A stretch of 64,000 nt of DNA from Verrucosispora sp. NA02020 (GTDB taxonomy: Bacteria > Actinomycetota > Actinomycetes > Mycobacteriales > Micromonosporaceae), in assembly GCF_013364215.1 (NCBI RefSeq), contig NZ_CP054923.1, positions 6,448,001 through 6,512,000 on the forward strand, given 5' to 3'. Of the stretch, positions 20,223 to 28,609 are shown in pieces. Under the pieces are notes generated by a model. The model saw nothing but the letters and a program-made list of their open reading frames with translations. It was not told the DNA's origin and did not search any database. Both the position numbers and the translations under genes were made by a program. How positions within the stretch are numbered: the first letter of the stretch is position 1; each line of letters opens with the position of its first letter.

Positions 20223-21803
20223 CTACCGGAACCTGAGCGCGGTCGGCCCCTGGACCTTCGAGCCACGGCGCTGCTTCGCCGGCATCGCGGCGAGCTTCTC
20301 CCGCAGTTCGACGGCGTAGCCGGCGAGCGCCTCCACCAGGTCCGGCACGGATGCGTGCGGCGGCTGGACGTCGACCCGCAGGCCGAACTCCGTCGCGGTC
20401 TCCGCGGTCTTGGGCCCGATGACGGCTACCACGGTACGCGCGTGCGGCTTGCCGGCGATGCCGACCAGGTTCCGGACCGTGGACGACGAGGTGAACAGCA
20501 CCGCGTCGAACCCGCCCGACTTGATCGCGTCGCGGATCTCGGCAGGCGGCGGGGCCGCCCGGACCGTCCGGTACGCGGTCACGTCGTCGACCTCCCAGCC
20601 GCGCTCGGTGAGCCCGGCGGCGAGCGTCTCGGTGGCGATGTCGGCGCGCGGCAGCAGCACCCGGCCCACCGGGTCGAGCACCTCGTCGTGCGGCGAGAAC
20701 TCGGCCAGCAGCCCCTCGGACGACTGCTCCCCGGAGGGGATCAGCTCCGGCTGGATGCCGAAGGCACGGACCGCGTCGGCGGTGGCCTCACCGATACAGG
20801 CGATCTTGACGCCACCGAAGTGCCGGGCGTCCAGGCCGTGCTCGGCGAACTTCTCCCAGACCGCGCGCACCGCGTTGACCGAGGTGAAGATGACCCAGGC
20901 GTACCTGCCGTCGACCAGCCCCTTGACCGCGCGCTCCATCTGCGCCGGGGTACGCGGCGGCTCCACCGCGATCGTCGGCACCTCGCACGGGATGGCCCCG
21001 TACGCGCGCAGCCGGGCACTCATCGCGCCGGCCTGCTCCTTGGTGCGGGGCACCAGCACCTTCCAGCCGTACAGCGGGCGGTTCTCCCACCAGCTCAGCT
21101 TGTCGCGCTGGCCCACACCCTCACCGAGGGTCAGCACGACCCGGCCGGTGAAGCCGAGTGCCGCCGCGACGAAGGAGTCCACGGTCGACGTGGTGGTGTA
21201 CTGCGTCTCCCCGGTGCCGTCCCCGGTCACCCCGACGTCGGTGGTGCCGTCGACCCCGGCGGCGAGCAGCCCGTCGCGGATCGCGGCCAGATCACCGGCG
21301 TCCACCGCGAGCGCCAGCGAGCCGCGCTGCACGGCTGCGGCCAGCGCCTCGAAGTCCAGCGAGCCGACGTCCTCGACGTCGGCGGCGGTGCGTACGCCGG
21401 GCAGCGGCACACCCGCGTACGCGGCCACGCCCTCGGCCTGGCCGACGCCGGGCACCACCTCGAAGTGCGCGGCGGTACGTGCCACCGCCTGCACCTCCTT
21501 GACCACCGAGTCGTGGCCGAACGGGTCGCCGGCCACCAGGTGCACCGCGTTCTGCCCGGAGCGGGCAGCCGAGATCAGCACCTTCGCCACGTCGCCCGGC
21601 GCGCCCTCGGCGGGGGTGAACTGGGCGTCTTCCCTGGCCTCGGCCCGGACGACGTCGAGTAGCGACTCGGGGACTCCCCGGTCGTACACCACCTGGTCGG
21701 CGTCGACCAGGGCGTCGTGCGCCCGGCGGGTGAGCAGGCCCGGGTCGCCGGGACCGGCACCGACGAATGCGATCCGGCCTACGGGCTTACGGGTGCGGGT
21801 CAT
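20223..21803 (-). CDS. hemD: Fused SUMT-like / uroporphyrinogen-III synthase
   Basis: 526 residues. The N-terminal half (about 1-250) has the uroporphyrinogen-III methyltransferase fold ([42 protein letters not shown]). The C-terminal half (about 265-505) is HemD ([21 protein letters not shown]), which closes and inverts ring D to make uroporphyrinogen III. In the SUMT half the usual RLKGGDPFVFGR loop is [12 protein letters not shown], so methyltransferase activity may be weak or lost. The start overlaps the hemC stop as ATGA. The C-terminal tail [11 protein letters not shown] is basic. Confidence 0.93.
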   Translation of the reverse strand: MTRTRKPVGRIAFVGAGPGDPGLLTRRAHDALVDADQVVYDRGVPESLLDVVRAEAREDAQFTPAEGAPGDVAKVLISAARSGQNAVHLVAGDPFGHDSVVKEVQAVARTAAHFEVVPGVGQAEGVAAYAGVPLPGVRTAADVEDVGSLDFEALAAAVQRGSLALAVDAGDLAAIRDGLLAAGVDGTTDVGVTGDGTGETQYTTTSTVDSFVAAALGFTGRVVLTLGEGVGQRDKLSWWENRPLYGWKVLVPRTKEQAGAMSARLRAYGAIPCEVPTIAVEPPRTPAQMERAVKGLVDGRYAWVIFTSVNAVRAVWEKFAEHGLDARHFGGVKIACIGEATADAVRAFGIQPELIPSGEQSSEGLLAEFSPHDEVLDPVGRVLLPRADIATETLAAGLTERGWEVDDVTAYRTVRAAPPPAEIRDAIKSGGFDAVLFTSSSTVRNLVGIAGKPHARTVVAVIGPKTAETATEFGLRVDVQPPHASVPDLVEALAGYAVELREKLAAMPAKQRRGSKVQGPTALRFR

Positions 21804-22786
21804 TCTGTGCTCCCAAATTGCTGGGTCCCCGGGCCGTCGTGTCCTTGCGGGCCGAGGATCGAGTCGGCGCCGAGGTCGAGGAGTTCGGCGGCGAGTGCCT
21901 TGCCGATCTCCGCCGCATCGGCGGGCGTTCCGGTGCGGGACAGCCGGATGTCACGGGTGCCGTCCGGGCTGATCACCGCCCCGCGCAGGTAGATCTCATC
22001 ACCGGTCTCGCCCTCGGCGAGTTCGGCGTAGGCGGCGACCGGAGCAGAGCATCCGGCCTCCAGGGTGGCCAGCATCGCCCGCTCCGCGATGACCGCAGCG
22101 CGCGACGGTGCGTCGTCGAGCGTGGCGAGCAGTTCGACCAGGTCCGGGTCGTCGACCCGGCACTCCACCGCCAGCGCTCCCTGCGCGGGAGCGGGCAGCA
22201 TCAGCATCGGGTCGAGCGTCTCGGTGATGACGTCGGTCCGGTCCAGGCGGGCAAGGCCCGCCCGGGCCAGGACGACGGCGTCCAGGTCGGCCTCCGGGCC
22301 GAGCACCCGGGCCAGCCGGGTGTCGACGTTGCCCCGGATGGGGGTGACCGACAGTTGCAGACCCAGCGCGTGCAGCTGGGCGATCCGGCGCAGGGCACCG
22401 GTGCCGACGTTCGCTCCGGGGGCGAGCTCGGCCAACGTCTTCCCGTCGCGGGCGATGAGCGCGTCGCGCGGGTCCTGCCGCGGCGGGACCGCGGCGATGT
22501 GCAGCCCGGCCGCGGTGGCGGTGGGCAGGTCCTTGTACGAGTGAACGGCGAAGTCGATCGTCCCGGCGACCAGCGCGTCCCGCAGCGCGGAGACGAACAC
22601 GCCGACCCCGAGCCGGTGCACCGGCGCGCTGGACCGGTCGCCGGCGGTGACCACCTCGACCAGTTCGACCGGCCTCCCGGTACGGGCGGTCAGGGCCTCG
22701 GCGACCTGCCCGGACTGGGCCATCGCCAGCTTGCTGCCCCGGGTACCGAGACGCAGTGGGGCGGCGCTCATCTGGCGCTCGCTCAT
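21800..22786 (-). CDS. hemC: Porphobilinogen deaminase (hydroxymethylbilane synthase)
   Basis: 328 residues; polymerises four porphobilinogens. The dipyrromethane cofactor Cys is in LEAGCSAPV; LGTRGSKLAMAQ, DFAVHSYKDLPT and IRGNVDTRL are family signatures. The start is ATG 22786 (MSERQMSAAPL), because GGAGG lies about 6 nt upstream and the ATG overlaps the TGA of the preceding mini-ORF. ATG 22771 (MSAAPL) is the conserved family start, so MSERQ appears to be a repeat-derived extension: the first five codons are identical to those of the two mini-ORFs. Ends in ATGA overlap with hemD. Confidence 0.95.
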   Translation of the reverse strand: MSERQMSAAPLRLGTRGSKLAMAQSGQVAEALTARTGRPVELVEVVTAGDRSSAPVHRLGVGVFVSALRDALVAGTIDFAVHSYKDLPTATAAGLHIAAVPPRQDPRDALIARDGKTLAELAPGANVGTGALRRIAQLHALGLQLSVTPIRGNVDTRLARVLGPEADLDAVVLARAGLARLDRTDVITETLDPMLMLPAPAQGALAVECRVDDPDLVELLATLDDAPSRAAVIAERAMLATLEAGCSAPVAAYAELAEGETGDEIYLRGAVISPDGTRDIRLSRTGTPADAAEIGKALAAELLDLGADSILGPQGHDGPGTQQFGSTE

Positions 22787-22866
22787 GCCGGCCCTCCGCT
22801 CCGCTGCGTGCCACCATGAGGCACCTTCGCACTGAGCTGACGACTCACTCGCTGGCGCTCGCTCAT
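22784..22866 (-). CDS. Repeat-encoded mini-ORF 2 (27 aa) before hemC
   Basis: ATG 22866 to TGA at 22784-22786, 27 codons, MSERQRVSRQ..GTQRSGGPA. Its stop overlaps the hemC ATG, and its own start overlaps the stop of mini-ORF 1. It has a GGAG-type Shine-Dalgarno inside the preceding unit. It is more likely a translational relay than a functional peptide; no homologue is known to me. Confidence 0.45.
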
Positions 22867-22946
22867 GCCGGCCCTCCGCTCCGCTGCGTGCCACCATGAG
22901 GCACCTTCGCACTGAGCTGACGATTCACTCGCTGGCGCTCGCTCAT
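22864..22946 (-). CDS. Repeat-encoded mini-ORF 1 (27 aa) after hemA
   Basis: ATG 22946 overlaps the hemA TGA (22943-22945) as ATGA. It runs 27 codons, MSERQRVNRQ..GTQRSGGPA, and its TGA overlaps the next ATG at 22866. It differs from mini-ORF 2 only at codon 8 (Asn/Ser). See the tandem repeat entry. Confidence 0.45.
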
Positions 22947-24268
22947 TGCTCACCTCCGGGTGGGGTGATGTCGGGGACGGTGTCCACCGGCGAGGTCTGC
23001 GGGACCTGGAGGTCGAAGAGCTCGCGCAGCAGGGCGGCGTACTGGTCGCCGCCGGGTTCGGCGGCGAGTTGCCGGACCCGCACGGTCGGCTGGTGCAGCA
23101 GTCGCTGGACCACCCGGTGCACGGTCCGGGCCACCTCGGCGCGCTGGTCGTCGGTGAGGTCGGGGCGGCGCTGCGCGAGTCGGCGCAGCTCGGCGGTGAC
23201 CACGTCGTCGGCACGGCCACGCAGGGCGGCCACGGTCGGTGCCACGTCGGCGCCGCGCAGCCAGGTGAGGAAGGACTCGACCTCGCCGGTCACGATCCTT
23301 TCGACGGCGGCGGCGTCGGCGGCGACCGGGCCTTCGGCGAGCAGGGCCGCCATCCGGTCGATGTCGATCACCTCGACGCCGGGCAGCTCGGCCACGCCGG
23401 GCCCGACATCGCGAGGTACGGCCAGGTCCAGCAGGACCAACGGGCCGCGCTCCGGCGCACGTGCGGCCACCGCCTCGGCGACGACCGGACGGGTGAGGAC
23501 CGGCTCCGTGGACGCGGTGGCGGCCACTACGATGTCCACCGTGGACAGTGTGTCGGCCAGCTCGGTGAGCTCCCGCGCGGCGGCACCGTACGACTCGGCC
23601 AGCCGGACGGCCCGGTCGGCGCTGCGGTTGGTCACGGTCACCGGCCCGGCGCCGAGCCGGGACAGCGTCGCCACGCCCAGCGAGCCCATCGCCCCGGCGC
23701 CGACCACCAGTGCGGGACGGCCGACGAGGTCGTTGCCGAGATGACCGGCGGCCAGCCCCAGCGCGGCGGTGACCACGCTCTGCCCGGCCCGGTCGATGCC
23801 GGTCTCGGAGTGGGCCCGCTTGCCCACCCGCAGGGCCTGCTGCATCAGCTCGTGCAGCAGCCGGCCGGCGGCGTCGGACTCGCCGGCCCAGTGGTAGGCG
23901 TCCCGGAGCTGCCCGAGGATCTGCGCCTCGCCGATGACCATGGAGTCCAGCCCGGCGGCGACCCGGAAGACGTGCTCGACCGCAGCGGAGTCGAAGTGCA
24001 CGTAGAGGTTGTTGGCCAGCGCGGTGGGCGGGCAGCCGGCCTGCTCGGCGAGGACGGCGCAGATGTCACCGAGGCCGCCGTGGAAGCCGGAGACGGCCGC
24101 GTACACCTCCACCCGGTTGCAGGTGGAGACGAGGACGACCTCGCTGACGTACGGCTGCGCCATCAGGCGGTCGAGGGTGGCGCCGAGATCAGCCGGCGGC
24201 ACCGCGAGCCGTTCCAGGGTGGCGACCGGCGCGGTGCGGTAGGAGGCGCCGACGACGATGAGTTTCAC
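22943..24268 (-). CDS. hemA: Glutamyl-tRNA reductase
   Basis: 441 residues; reduces glutamyl-tRNA(Glu) to glutamate-1-semialdehyde, first step of C5 haem synthesis. The catalytic Cys is in STCNRVEVY (near residue 50); GEAQILGQ and the NADPH-binding VVGAGAMGSLG follow, then a C-terminal dimerisation helix. The start is GTG 24268, which overlaps the rex stop (GTGA); longer upstream frames run inside rex. Its stop overlaps the first mini-ORF of the 80-bp repeat array. Confidence 0.96.
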   Translation of the reverse strand: MKLIVVGASYRTAPVATLERLAVPPADLGATLDRLMAQPYVSEVVLVSTCNRVEVYAAVSGFHGGLGDICAVLAEQAGCPPTALANNLYVHFDSAAVEHVFRVAAGLDSMVIGEAQILGQLRDAYHWAGESDAAGRLLHELMQQALRVGKRAHSETGIDRAGQSVVTAALGLAAGHLGNDLVGRPALVVGAGAMGSLGVATLSRLGAGPVTVTNRSADRAVRLAESYGAAARELTELADTLSTVDIVVAATASTEPVLTRPVVAEAVAARAPERGPLVLLDLAVPRDVGPGVAELPGVEVIDIDRMAALLAEGPVAADAAAVERIVTGEVESFLTWLRGADVAPTVAALRGRADDVVTAELRRLAQRRPDLTDDQRAEVARTVHRVVQRLLHQPTVRVRQLAAEPGGDQYAALLRELFDLQVPQTSPVDTVPDITPPGGEQ

Positions 24269-25035
24269 GTGCCGATCGCCTCCTGGCTCTCGGTGACCGC
24301 GAAGCCGCCCGGCAGGGCGGTGAGAGCGGACCCACCGGCGGCGGGGAGCGCGGTCAGGGCTGCCTTGCGGTGCTCGTGGAACGACAGGATCTGCAGCTCG
24401 ATGGCGAGGTCGACCTTGCGGACGTCGACCCCCTCGGGAACCGAGAGTACGCACGGCGCGAAGTTCAGGATGCTCGTCACGCCGACGGCGACCAACTGGT
24501 CGGCGACCCGCTGGGCGGCGGTGGCCGGGGTGGCGATGACCCCGATGGCGACGGCCTCGGCGGCGGCGACCTCGGGCAACTCGTCGATGTCCCGCACGAC
24601 GAGCCCGTTGATCTCCTCACCGATGCGGCGCGGGTCGGCGTCGAAGAGGGCGACGATCCGGAATCCGCGACCGGTGAACCCGTCGTAACCGGCCAGCGCG
24701 TGACCGAGGTTACCGACGCCGACCAGGGCGACCGCCCGACGCTGGGTGAGCCCGAGCACGTACTCGATCTGCTCGACCAGCAGCGCCACGTCGTAACCGA
24801 CGCCCCGGGTGCCGTACGAGCCGAGGTGGGACAGGTCCTTGCGGAGTTTCGCGGAGTTCACCCCGGCGGCGTTGGCCAGCCCCTCGCTGGAGATCGTCTC
24901 GTGGCCGGTTTCGGCGAGGTTGTGCAGGGCACGGAGGTACTCGGGGAGCCGGGCGACCGTCGCCTCGGGCAGGTCCGGGAGCGCCGGTACGGCACCGGCG
25001 CGGCCGGGCGCGCCTGGGTGACGGTGCTGACTCAT
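24265..25035 (-). CDS. rex: Redox-sensing transcriptional repressor Rex
   Basis: 256 residues from ATG 25035 (GGAG just upstream). An N-terminal winged helix (about 25-90, TISSEGLANAAGVNSAKLRKDLS key residues S..LA...G.....RKD.S) binds the operator; a Rossmann domain (ALVGVGNLGHAL) binds NADH/NAD+, and a C-terminal helix swaps between subunits. High NADH releases it from DNA. It is first in the rex-hemACDB operon, so haem synthesis is tied to the NADH/NAD ratio, as in Streptomyces. A Rex operator overlaps its own promoter. Confidence 0.96.
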   Translation of the reverse strand: MSQHRHPGAPGRAGAVPALPDLPEATVARLPEYLRALHNLAETGHETISSEGLANAAGVNSAKLRKDLSHLGSYGTRGVGYDVALLVEQIEYVLGLTQRRAVALVGVGNLGHALAGYDGFTGRGFRIVALFDADPRRIGEEINGLVVRDIDELPEVAAAEAVAIGVIATPATAAQRVADQLVAVGVTSILNFAPCVLSVPEGVDVRKVDLAIELQILSFHEHRKAALTALPAAGGSALTALPGGFAVTESQEAIGT

Positions 25036-25143
25036 GAGACTCCGTGCGGTGCGATCCTCGACCAACTCCACCGGCCGGTCGTTTCGGGACTCCCGCTGGC
25101 GACCGGAATTGCCGGCTGTGCTAGCAGGGCGCGTCGGAATTAC

Positions 25144-25172
25144 AGAGTAGGCGCTTGTGAAGACGTGCACAA
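25144..25172 (-). promoter_or_regulatory. rex-hem promoter
   Basis: On the minus strand, -35 TTGTGC (25172-25167), 17-nt spacer, -10 TACTCT (25149-25144), giving a leader of about 100 nt before rex. The Rex operator covers the -35 box and most of the spacer, so binding would block RNA polymerase. Confidence 0.6.
25155..25172. promoter_or_regulatory. Rex operator (ROP)
   Basis: TTGTGAAGACGTGCACAA is a near-perfect 18-bp palindrome matching the actinobacterial Rex site (TTGTGAA..-TTCACAA type; one arm has GCACAA). It lies 120 bp upstream of the rex start. Confidence 0.88.
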
Positions 25173-25367
25173 ATCGCGATCTTGTCGGCACACGCCGCGC
25201 CCCCACCAGCCCCTCCGTCTCGCAAGATCGACCGGAGACCCCTGCATCACGACTACCGGCGCGATTATTACTCAATCCCGACTTCTCTGACTAATCACAC
25301 ACGCCAATCATTGATCGAATGCGGAGATCGGAAGACCGCGACCACACACGGTGACACCCGTTTCGAC
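25173..25367. other. AT-rich intergenic stretch between HAD gene and rex
   Basis: This stretch contains a notably AT-rich part (about 25258-25320, e.g. gcgattattactcaatcccg) unlike the surrounding DNA. A TAATAAT on the minus strand near 25265 could be a -10 of a second rex promoter, but I see no good -35. No gene. Confidence 0.4.
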
Positions 25368-26045
25368 TCAGCTGGGCGATTCCACCGTCGGCACATCGGC
25401 CAGCGCGGTGGCGAGCGTCACGGCCTCGACCAGGGTGTCGGCGACCGGGTGGCCGGAGTCCACCAGCCGGGACCGGTCGGTGAATCCGCCGCTGTAGAGC
25501 ACGGCACGCCCGCCGACGGCGTGCGCCGCGTCGGCGTCGTCGATCGAGTCCCCGATCACCACCACCGACCGGCCGTCCACCCCGATCTCGGCCAGGTGGC
25601 GGGCCAGCGACTCGGCCTTGCGGTCCCCGCCGACCTGGTCCCGCCATCCGTCGACCCGGACGAACCGGCCGGTCAGCCCGTACGTCCGGACCGCCGGCAC
25701 CAGCTCGTCGTGGAACCACATGGACAACAGCGACTGGCTGCCCGGCCAGGCGGCCATCGCGTCCGCGGCGTCGTGGGCCAGCTCACAGCCGGTCAACCCC
25801 CGCCGGTACGCGTCGTGGAAGATCTTGTCGAGGCGTCCGAAGTCCTGCTCGTCCACGGCCCGGCCGAGTACGTCCGCGTAGTAGTCGGCGATCGGTCGGC
25901 GGAACCGCACCCGGTGCTCGGCGACCGTCACCGACGGCCCGCCCGCGCTGCCGAAGGCGGCGTTGGTGCAGGCCACCACCAGATCGAGATCATTGAGCAG
26001 GGTGCCGTTCCAGTCCCACACCAGATGGGTGCGCGCAGGGGTCAT
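25368..26045 (-). CDS. HAD-superfamily phosphatase
   Basis: 225 residues with the phosphoglycolate-phosphatase-like HAD layout: motif I WDWNGTLLND (first Asp is the nucleophile; the usual DGT is NGT), a helical cap, motif II Ser in the LSMW region, Lys in GGDRKAES and motif IV VVVIGDSIDDADAAHAVG. The substrate is unknown. Third gene of the AMP-ligase / glutaredoxin / HAD operon, 21 bp after the glutaredoxin-like gene. Confidence 0.85.
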   Translation of the reverse strand: MTPARTHLVWDWNGTLLNDLDLVVACTNAAFGSAGGPSVTVAEHRVRFRRPIADYYADVLGRAVDEQDFGRLDKIFHDAYRRGLTGCELAHDAADAMAAWPGSQSLLSMWFHDELVPAVRTYGLTGRFVRVDGWRDQVGGDRKAESLARHLAEIGVDGRSVVVIGDSIDDADAAHAVGGRAVLYSGGFTDRSRLVDSGHPVADTLVEAVTLATALADVPTVESPS

Positions 26046-26066
26046 CAGCGCACCCTACCGGCGGCC

Positions 26067-26318
26067 TCAGAGCTGCGGGGTGGTCAGATCCTTCAGCAGC
26101 CGCTGCTCCTCGACGCGCCAGTAGCCGTGCTCCTTGCCGTCGAGCAGCACCACCGGCAGCCGGTCGCCGTACTCCCGTTCCATCTCGGCGTCGCCGCTCA
26201 CGTCCTGCTCGATCCACCGGTCGCCGGTGACCGCGACGACCCGGTCGAGGGCCGCCTTGGCGTCCTCGCAGAGGTGGCAGCCAGGTCGGGTGATCAGGGT
26301 CAGGCGGGGCTCACGCAT
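26067..26318 (-). CDS. Glutaredoxin-like thiol protein
   Basis: 83 residues, thioredoxin fold of the DUF836/glutaredoxin-2 type: active site RPGCHLCEDAK (CxxC), cis-Pro in RLPVVLLDG. It is likely a cytoplasmic disulfide reductase, possibly mycothiol-linked. It overlaps the end of the AMP-ligase gene by 8 bp. A glutaredoxin-like gene is also found near rex in Streptomyces, so the neighbourhood is conserved. Confidence 0.85.
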   Translation of the reverse strand: MREPRLTLITRPGCHLCEDAKAALDRVVAVTGDRWIEQDVSGDAEMEREYGDRLPVVLLDGKEHGYWRVEEQRLLKDLTTPQL

Positions 26319-27969
26319 CGGTCTCCTCCGTCGTGGCGGTGGGTCGGAGCAGGGTCTTGCGCACCTTCCCGATCACCGAGCGCGGCAGCAGGTCGACGAA
26401 CTCGACGTCGGTGGGGCACTTGAATCTGGCCAGATTACGCGCGCAGTGCGCGATCAGCTCGGCACCGGTCGCCCGATGCCCCGCCGCCGCCACCACGTAC
26501 GCCCGGACAGTCTCCCCGGTCCGGGGGTGCGGCACCCCCACTACCGCCGACTCCGCCACCGCCGGATGGGCGCAGAGCACCGACTCGACCTCGTGCGGGT
26601 ACACGTTGAAGCCGTTGACCAGGATCAGCTCGCCGAGCCGGTCGACCAGGAAGAGATCACCGTCGGCGTCGGCGTACGCGACGTCGCCGGTGGGCCACCA
26701 GCCGTCCCGGTCGGGCCCACCCGTGCCGTCCGGCCAGTACCCGGAGAAGAGGTTCGCCCCGCGCACCACGATCTGACCGGGGTCGGTGCCGGCCACCGGG
26801 TCGGAGAGGTCCCACTCCTCCGCGTCGTCGTCGGGCGCGGCCAGGCCGTCGCGCCACAGCTCGCTCCCGTCCGCCCCGACCAGCCGCAGGTCGACGCCGG
26901 GCAGCGGGCGGCCGATCGAGCCCGGCTTCGGCTCCCCGCCGACCAGGGTCGAGGTGAGCACCGGGGCGGTCTCGGTCAGGCCGTAGCCGATCTGCACCGG
27001 CCTACCGGCGGCCTCGATGAAACGCGCCGCGTCGGCCGGGTCGAGCGGCGCCGCGCCGCAGACCACGACCCGCACCGCTGCCATCGCCTCGGCCAGCACC
27101 TCGGCGTCCGCCCGTGACCAGGACTGCACCATCGACGGCACGCCGACCAGCACGGTGGCCCGGTGCCGGGCGATCTCGGCCAGCGCCGCGTCGGCACCAA
27201 GATCGTCGACGAGTACGCCGGTCGCGCCGTGGTGCAGCACCGCACCGAGTCCGGTGTTCAGCCCGTACGCGTGGAACAGCGGCAACGCCAGCAGCACCAC
27301 GTCGTCCGGCCCGACCACCGGCGGCACGATCCGGCCGACCTGGTCGTGGTTGGCCGCCAGGGCGCCGTGCGAGAGCATGGCGCCCTTCGGCCGCCCCTCG
27401 GTGCCCGAGGTGTAGAGCAGCACCGCCAGGTCGTCGGCGGACCGCGCCGGGAAGGTCTGCGGCCCCCCGTCGGCGACGGGAGGTCTGAGGTGTACGGCGC
27501 GCAGCGCGGGCAGCTCGACGTCGGCCACCAGGTCACGAAGACGTTCGGTGCCGATCAGCACGGACGCGGCCGAGTCGGCCAGCACCTGCCGCAGCTCGCG
27601 GGCCGTCAGCGTGGGGTTGACCGGCACCGCCGTCAGTCCGGCCCGCAGCGCACCGAGCAGACCGACCACGAAGTCCGGAGAGTTGGGCAGCGCCACGGCC
27701 ACCCGCGCCGGTCGGCCGCCAGCGTCCGGGACCGTCTGAGCCAGCGCCCGGGCGACCCCGGTCACCGCCTCGTCCAGTTCGGACCAGGTGATCGTCCGGT
27801 CGGAGGAACACAGCGCCGGCTTGTCCGGACTACTCCGGGCCGCCCGGGTCAGACGTTCGGCGAGATTCGGCCCGGTGCCGTCGGCCACCTGCGGCCGGGC
27901 GGCAGTGCCTGCGTCCTCGTCGGCGGCGGGGTGCGACCCCGGCCCGACGGTTGCGTCTCGGTCCTGCAC
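26311..27969 (-). CDS. AMP-dependent acyl-CoA synthetase/ligase
   Basis: About 552 residues of the ANL adenylating family: P-loop YTSGTEGRPKGAMLSH, A5 GYGLTETAP, A7/A8 WWPTGDVAYADADGDLFLVDRLGELILVNGFNV (key residues TGD..Y.D.DG.....DR), and A10 Lys in RSVIGKVRKTLL. It resembles long-chain fatty-acid CoA ligases; the acyl substrate is not determined. The start is uncertain: GTG 27969 is used, GTG 28044 and a GTG near 27891 also fit, and none has a clear Shine-Dalgarno. First gene of a three-gene operon. Confidence 0.85.
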   Translation of the reverse strand: MQDRDATVGPGSHPAADEDAGTAARPQVADGTGPNLAERLTRAARSSPDKPALCSSDRTITWSELDEAVTGVARALAQTVPDAGGRPARVAVALPNSPDFVVGLLGALRAGLTAVPVNPTLTARELRQVLADSAASVLIGTERLRDLVADVELPALRAVHLRPPVADGGPQTFPARSADDLAVLLYTSGTEGRPKGAMLSHGALAANHDQVGRIVPPVVGPDDVVLLALPLFHAYGLNTGLGAVLHHGATGVLVDDLGADAALAEIARHRATVLVGVPSMVQSWSRADAEVLAEAMAAVRVVVCGAAPLDPADAARFIEAAGRPVQIGYGLTETAPVLTSTLVGGEPKPGSIGRPLPGVDLRLVGADGSELWRDGLAAPDDDAEEWDLSDPVAGTDPGQIVVRGANLFSGYWPDGTGGPDRDGWWPTGDVAYADADGDLFLVDRLGELILVNGFNVYPHEVESVLCAHPAVAESAVVGVPHPRTGETVRAYVVAAAGHRATGAELIAHCARNLARFKCPTDVEFVDLLPRSVIGKVRKTLLRPTATTEETDA

Positions 27970-28044
27970 GGTGGCTGAGTCTGGCACAGCCGGCGCCGCC
28001 CGGCCATGCCTCCCGGGCGGTGACCGACACCGATCCGGGAACAC

Positions 28045-28465
28045 CGGCTTGTCGTCCCGACCGGTCCGTCCCGGTACGGTCCCGATCGGACGGCATCACC
28101 TCGGCCACCGAGGACGCAGCCCGGTCCCGTGCACGGAACTCCCGAGGGGTCACCGACGGTGTGCGACAGCCCCGCCGGATTGTCGCCGCAGCCGGCCGCG
28201 TCCGGCACCGCCGCAGGCACGCAGGTCGCTGTACGCACCGTCCCACCACGACTCTGACCAGGGGATACATGCCCAACCAGCTCGTCGGCCAGTTGTCAAC
28301 AACCCCCGACGGACAACCGGTCCGCCAGGTGTGCGACCCGCCGGGAAATACTTTGGCCCTGTGTAACGGACTTGCCACGCGCGGGTGACGTTGGCCCTAT
28401 CATCACTCGGGTCGGCTCACCCCATTTTGCCGTGAGTCGACACCCCTCAGCCCGAGGAGGCCCCC
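28045..28465. other. bldN upstream region
   Basis: A 420-bp divergent region between the ligase and the bldN leader ORF. It holds a BldD-box-like palindrome at 28354-28366. I find no other structure that I can support. Confidence 0.5.
28354..28366. promoter_or_regulatory. Candidate BldD box upstream of bldN
   Basis: TGGCCCTGTGTAA matches the BldD consensus TNACNC(A/T)GNGTNA at all fixed positions but one. In Streptomyces, BldD with c-di-GMP represses bldN directly, so the location is as expected, about 240 bp before the bldN start and 100 bp before the leader ORF. Confidence 0.6.
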
Positions 28466-28609
28466 GTGCCCGTGAGCGCATTGGACCAGCACCTCAAGGG
28501 GAACTGCCGCCCGTCGGCACACCCCGGAGCCGCCCTGCCCGACGGAGGCCCGATCGATCGACCGGGCACCGTCGGCGCGACGGCCGGTGCAACGGAGGCG
28601 GCCCGATGA
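28466..28609 (+). CDS. 47-codon leader ORF coupled to bldN
   Basis: GTG 28466 has GAGGAGG 5 nt upstream. The frame runs 47 codons (begins MPVSALDQHLKG, contains one Cys) and its TGA (28607-28609) overlaps the bldN ATG (28606) as ATGA. A ribosome finishing here is placed on the bldN start. No known domain. It could be a real small protein or a leader that controls bldN translation. Confidence 0.45.
   Translation: MPVSALDQHLKGNCRPSAHPGAALPDGGPIDRPGTVGATAGATEAAR

Larger units (their letters stand above)
22772..22946 (-). repeat. Two tandem 80-bp start-codon cassettes (hemA-hemC)
   Basis: Units at 22852-22931 and 22772-22851, plus a partial unit to 22946, have a period of exactly 80 bp (27 codons minus one base) and a single base difference (att/act). 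Each unit carries an ATG, a 27-codon frame, a GGAG Shine-Dalgarno and a TGA sharing bases with the next ATG, so hemC translation can be passed along from hemA. CTCATG upstream of the Shine-Dalgarno can pair with CATGAG at the start codon. Confidence 0.85.

Noticed and set aside
22772..22931. CRISPR array
   Set aside because: Repeats are directly tandem without variable spacers and encode ORFs; the same holds for 52371-52583.
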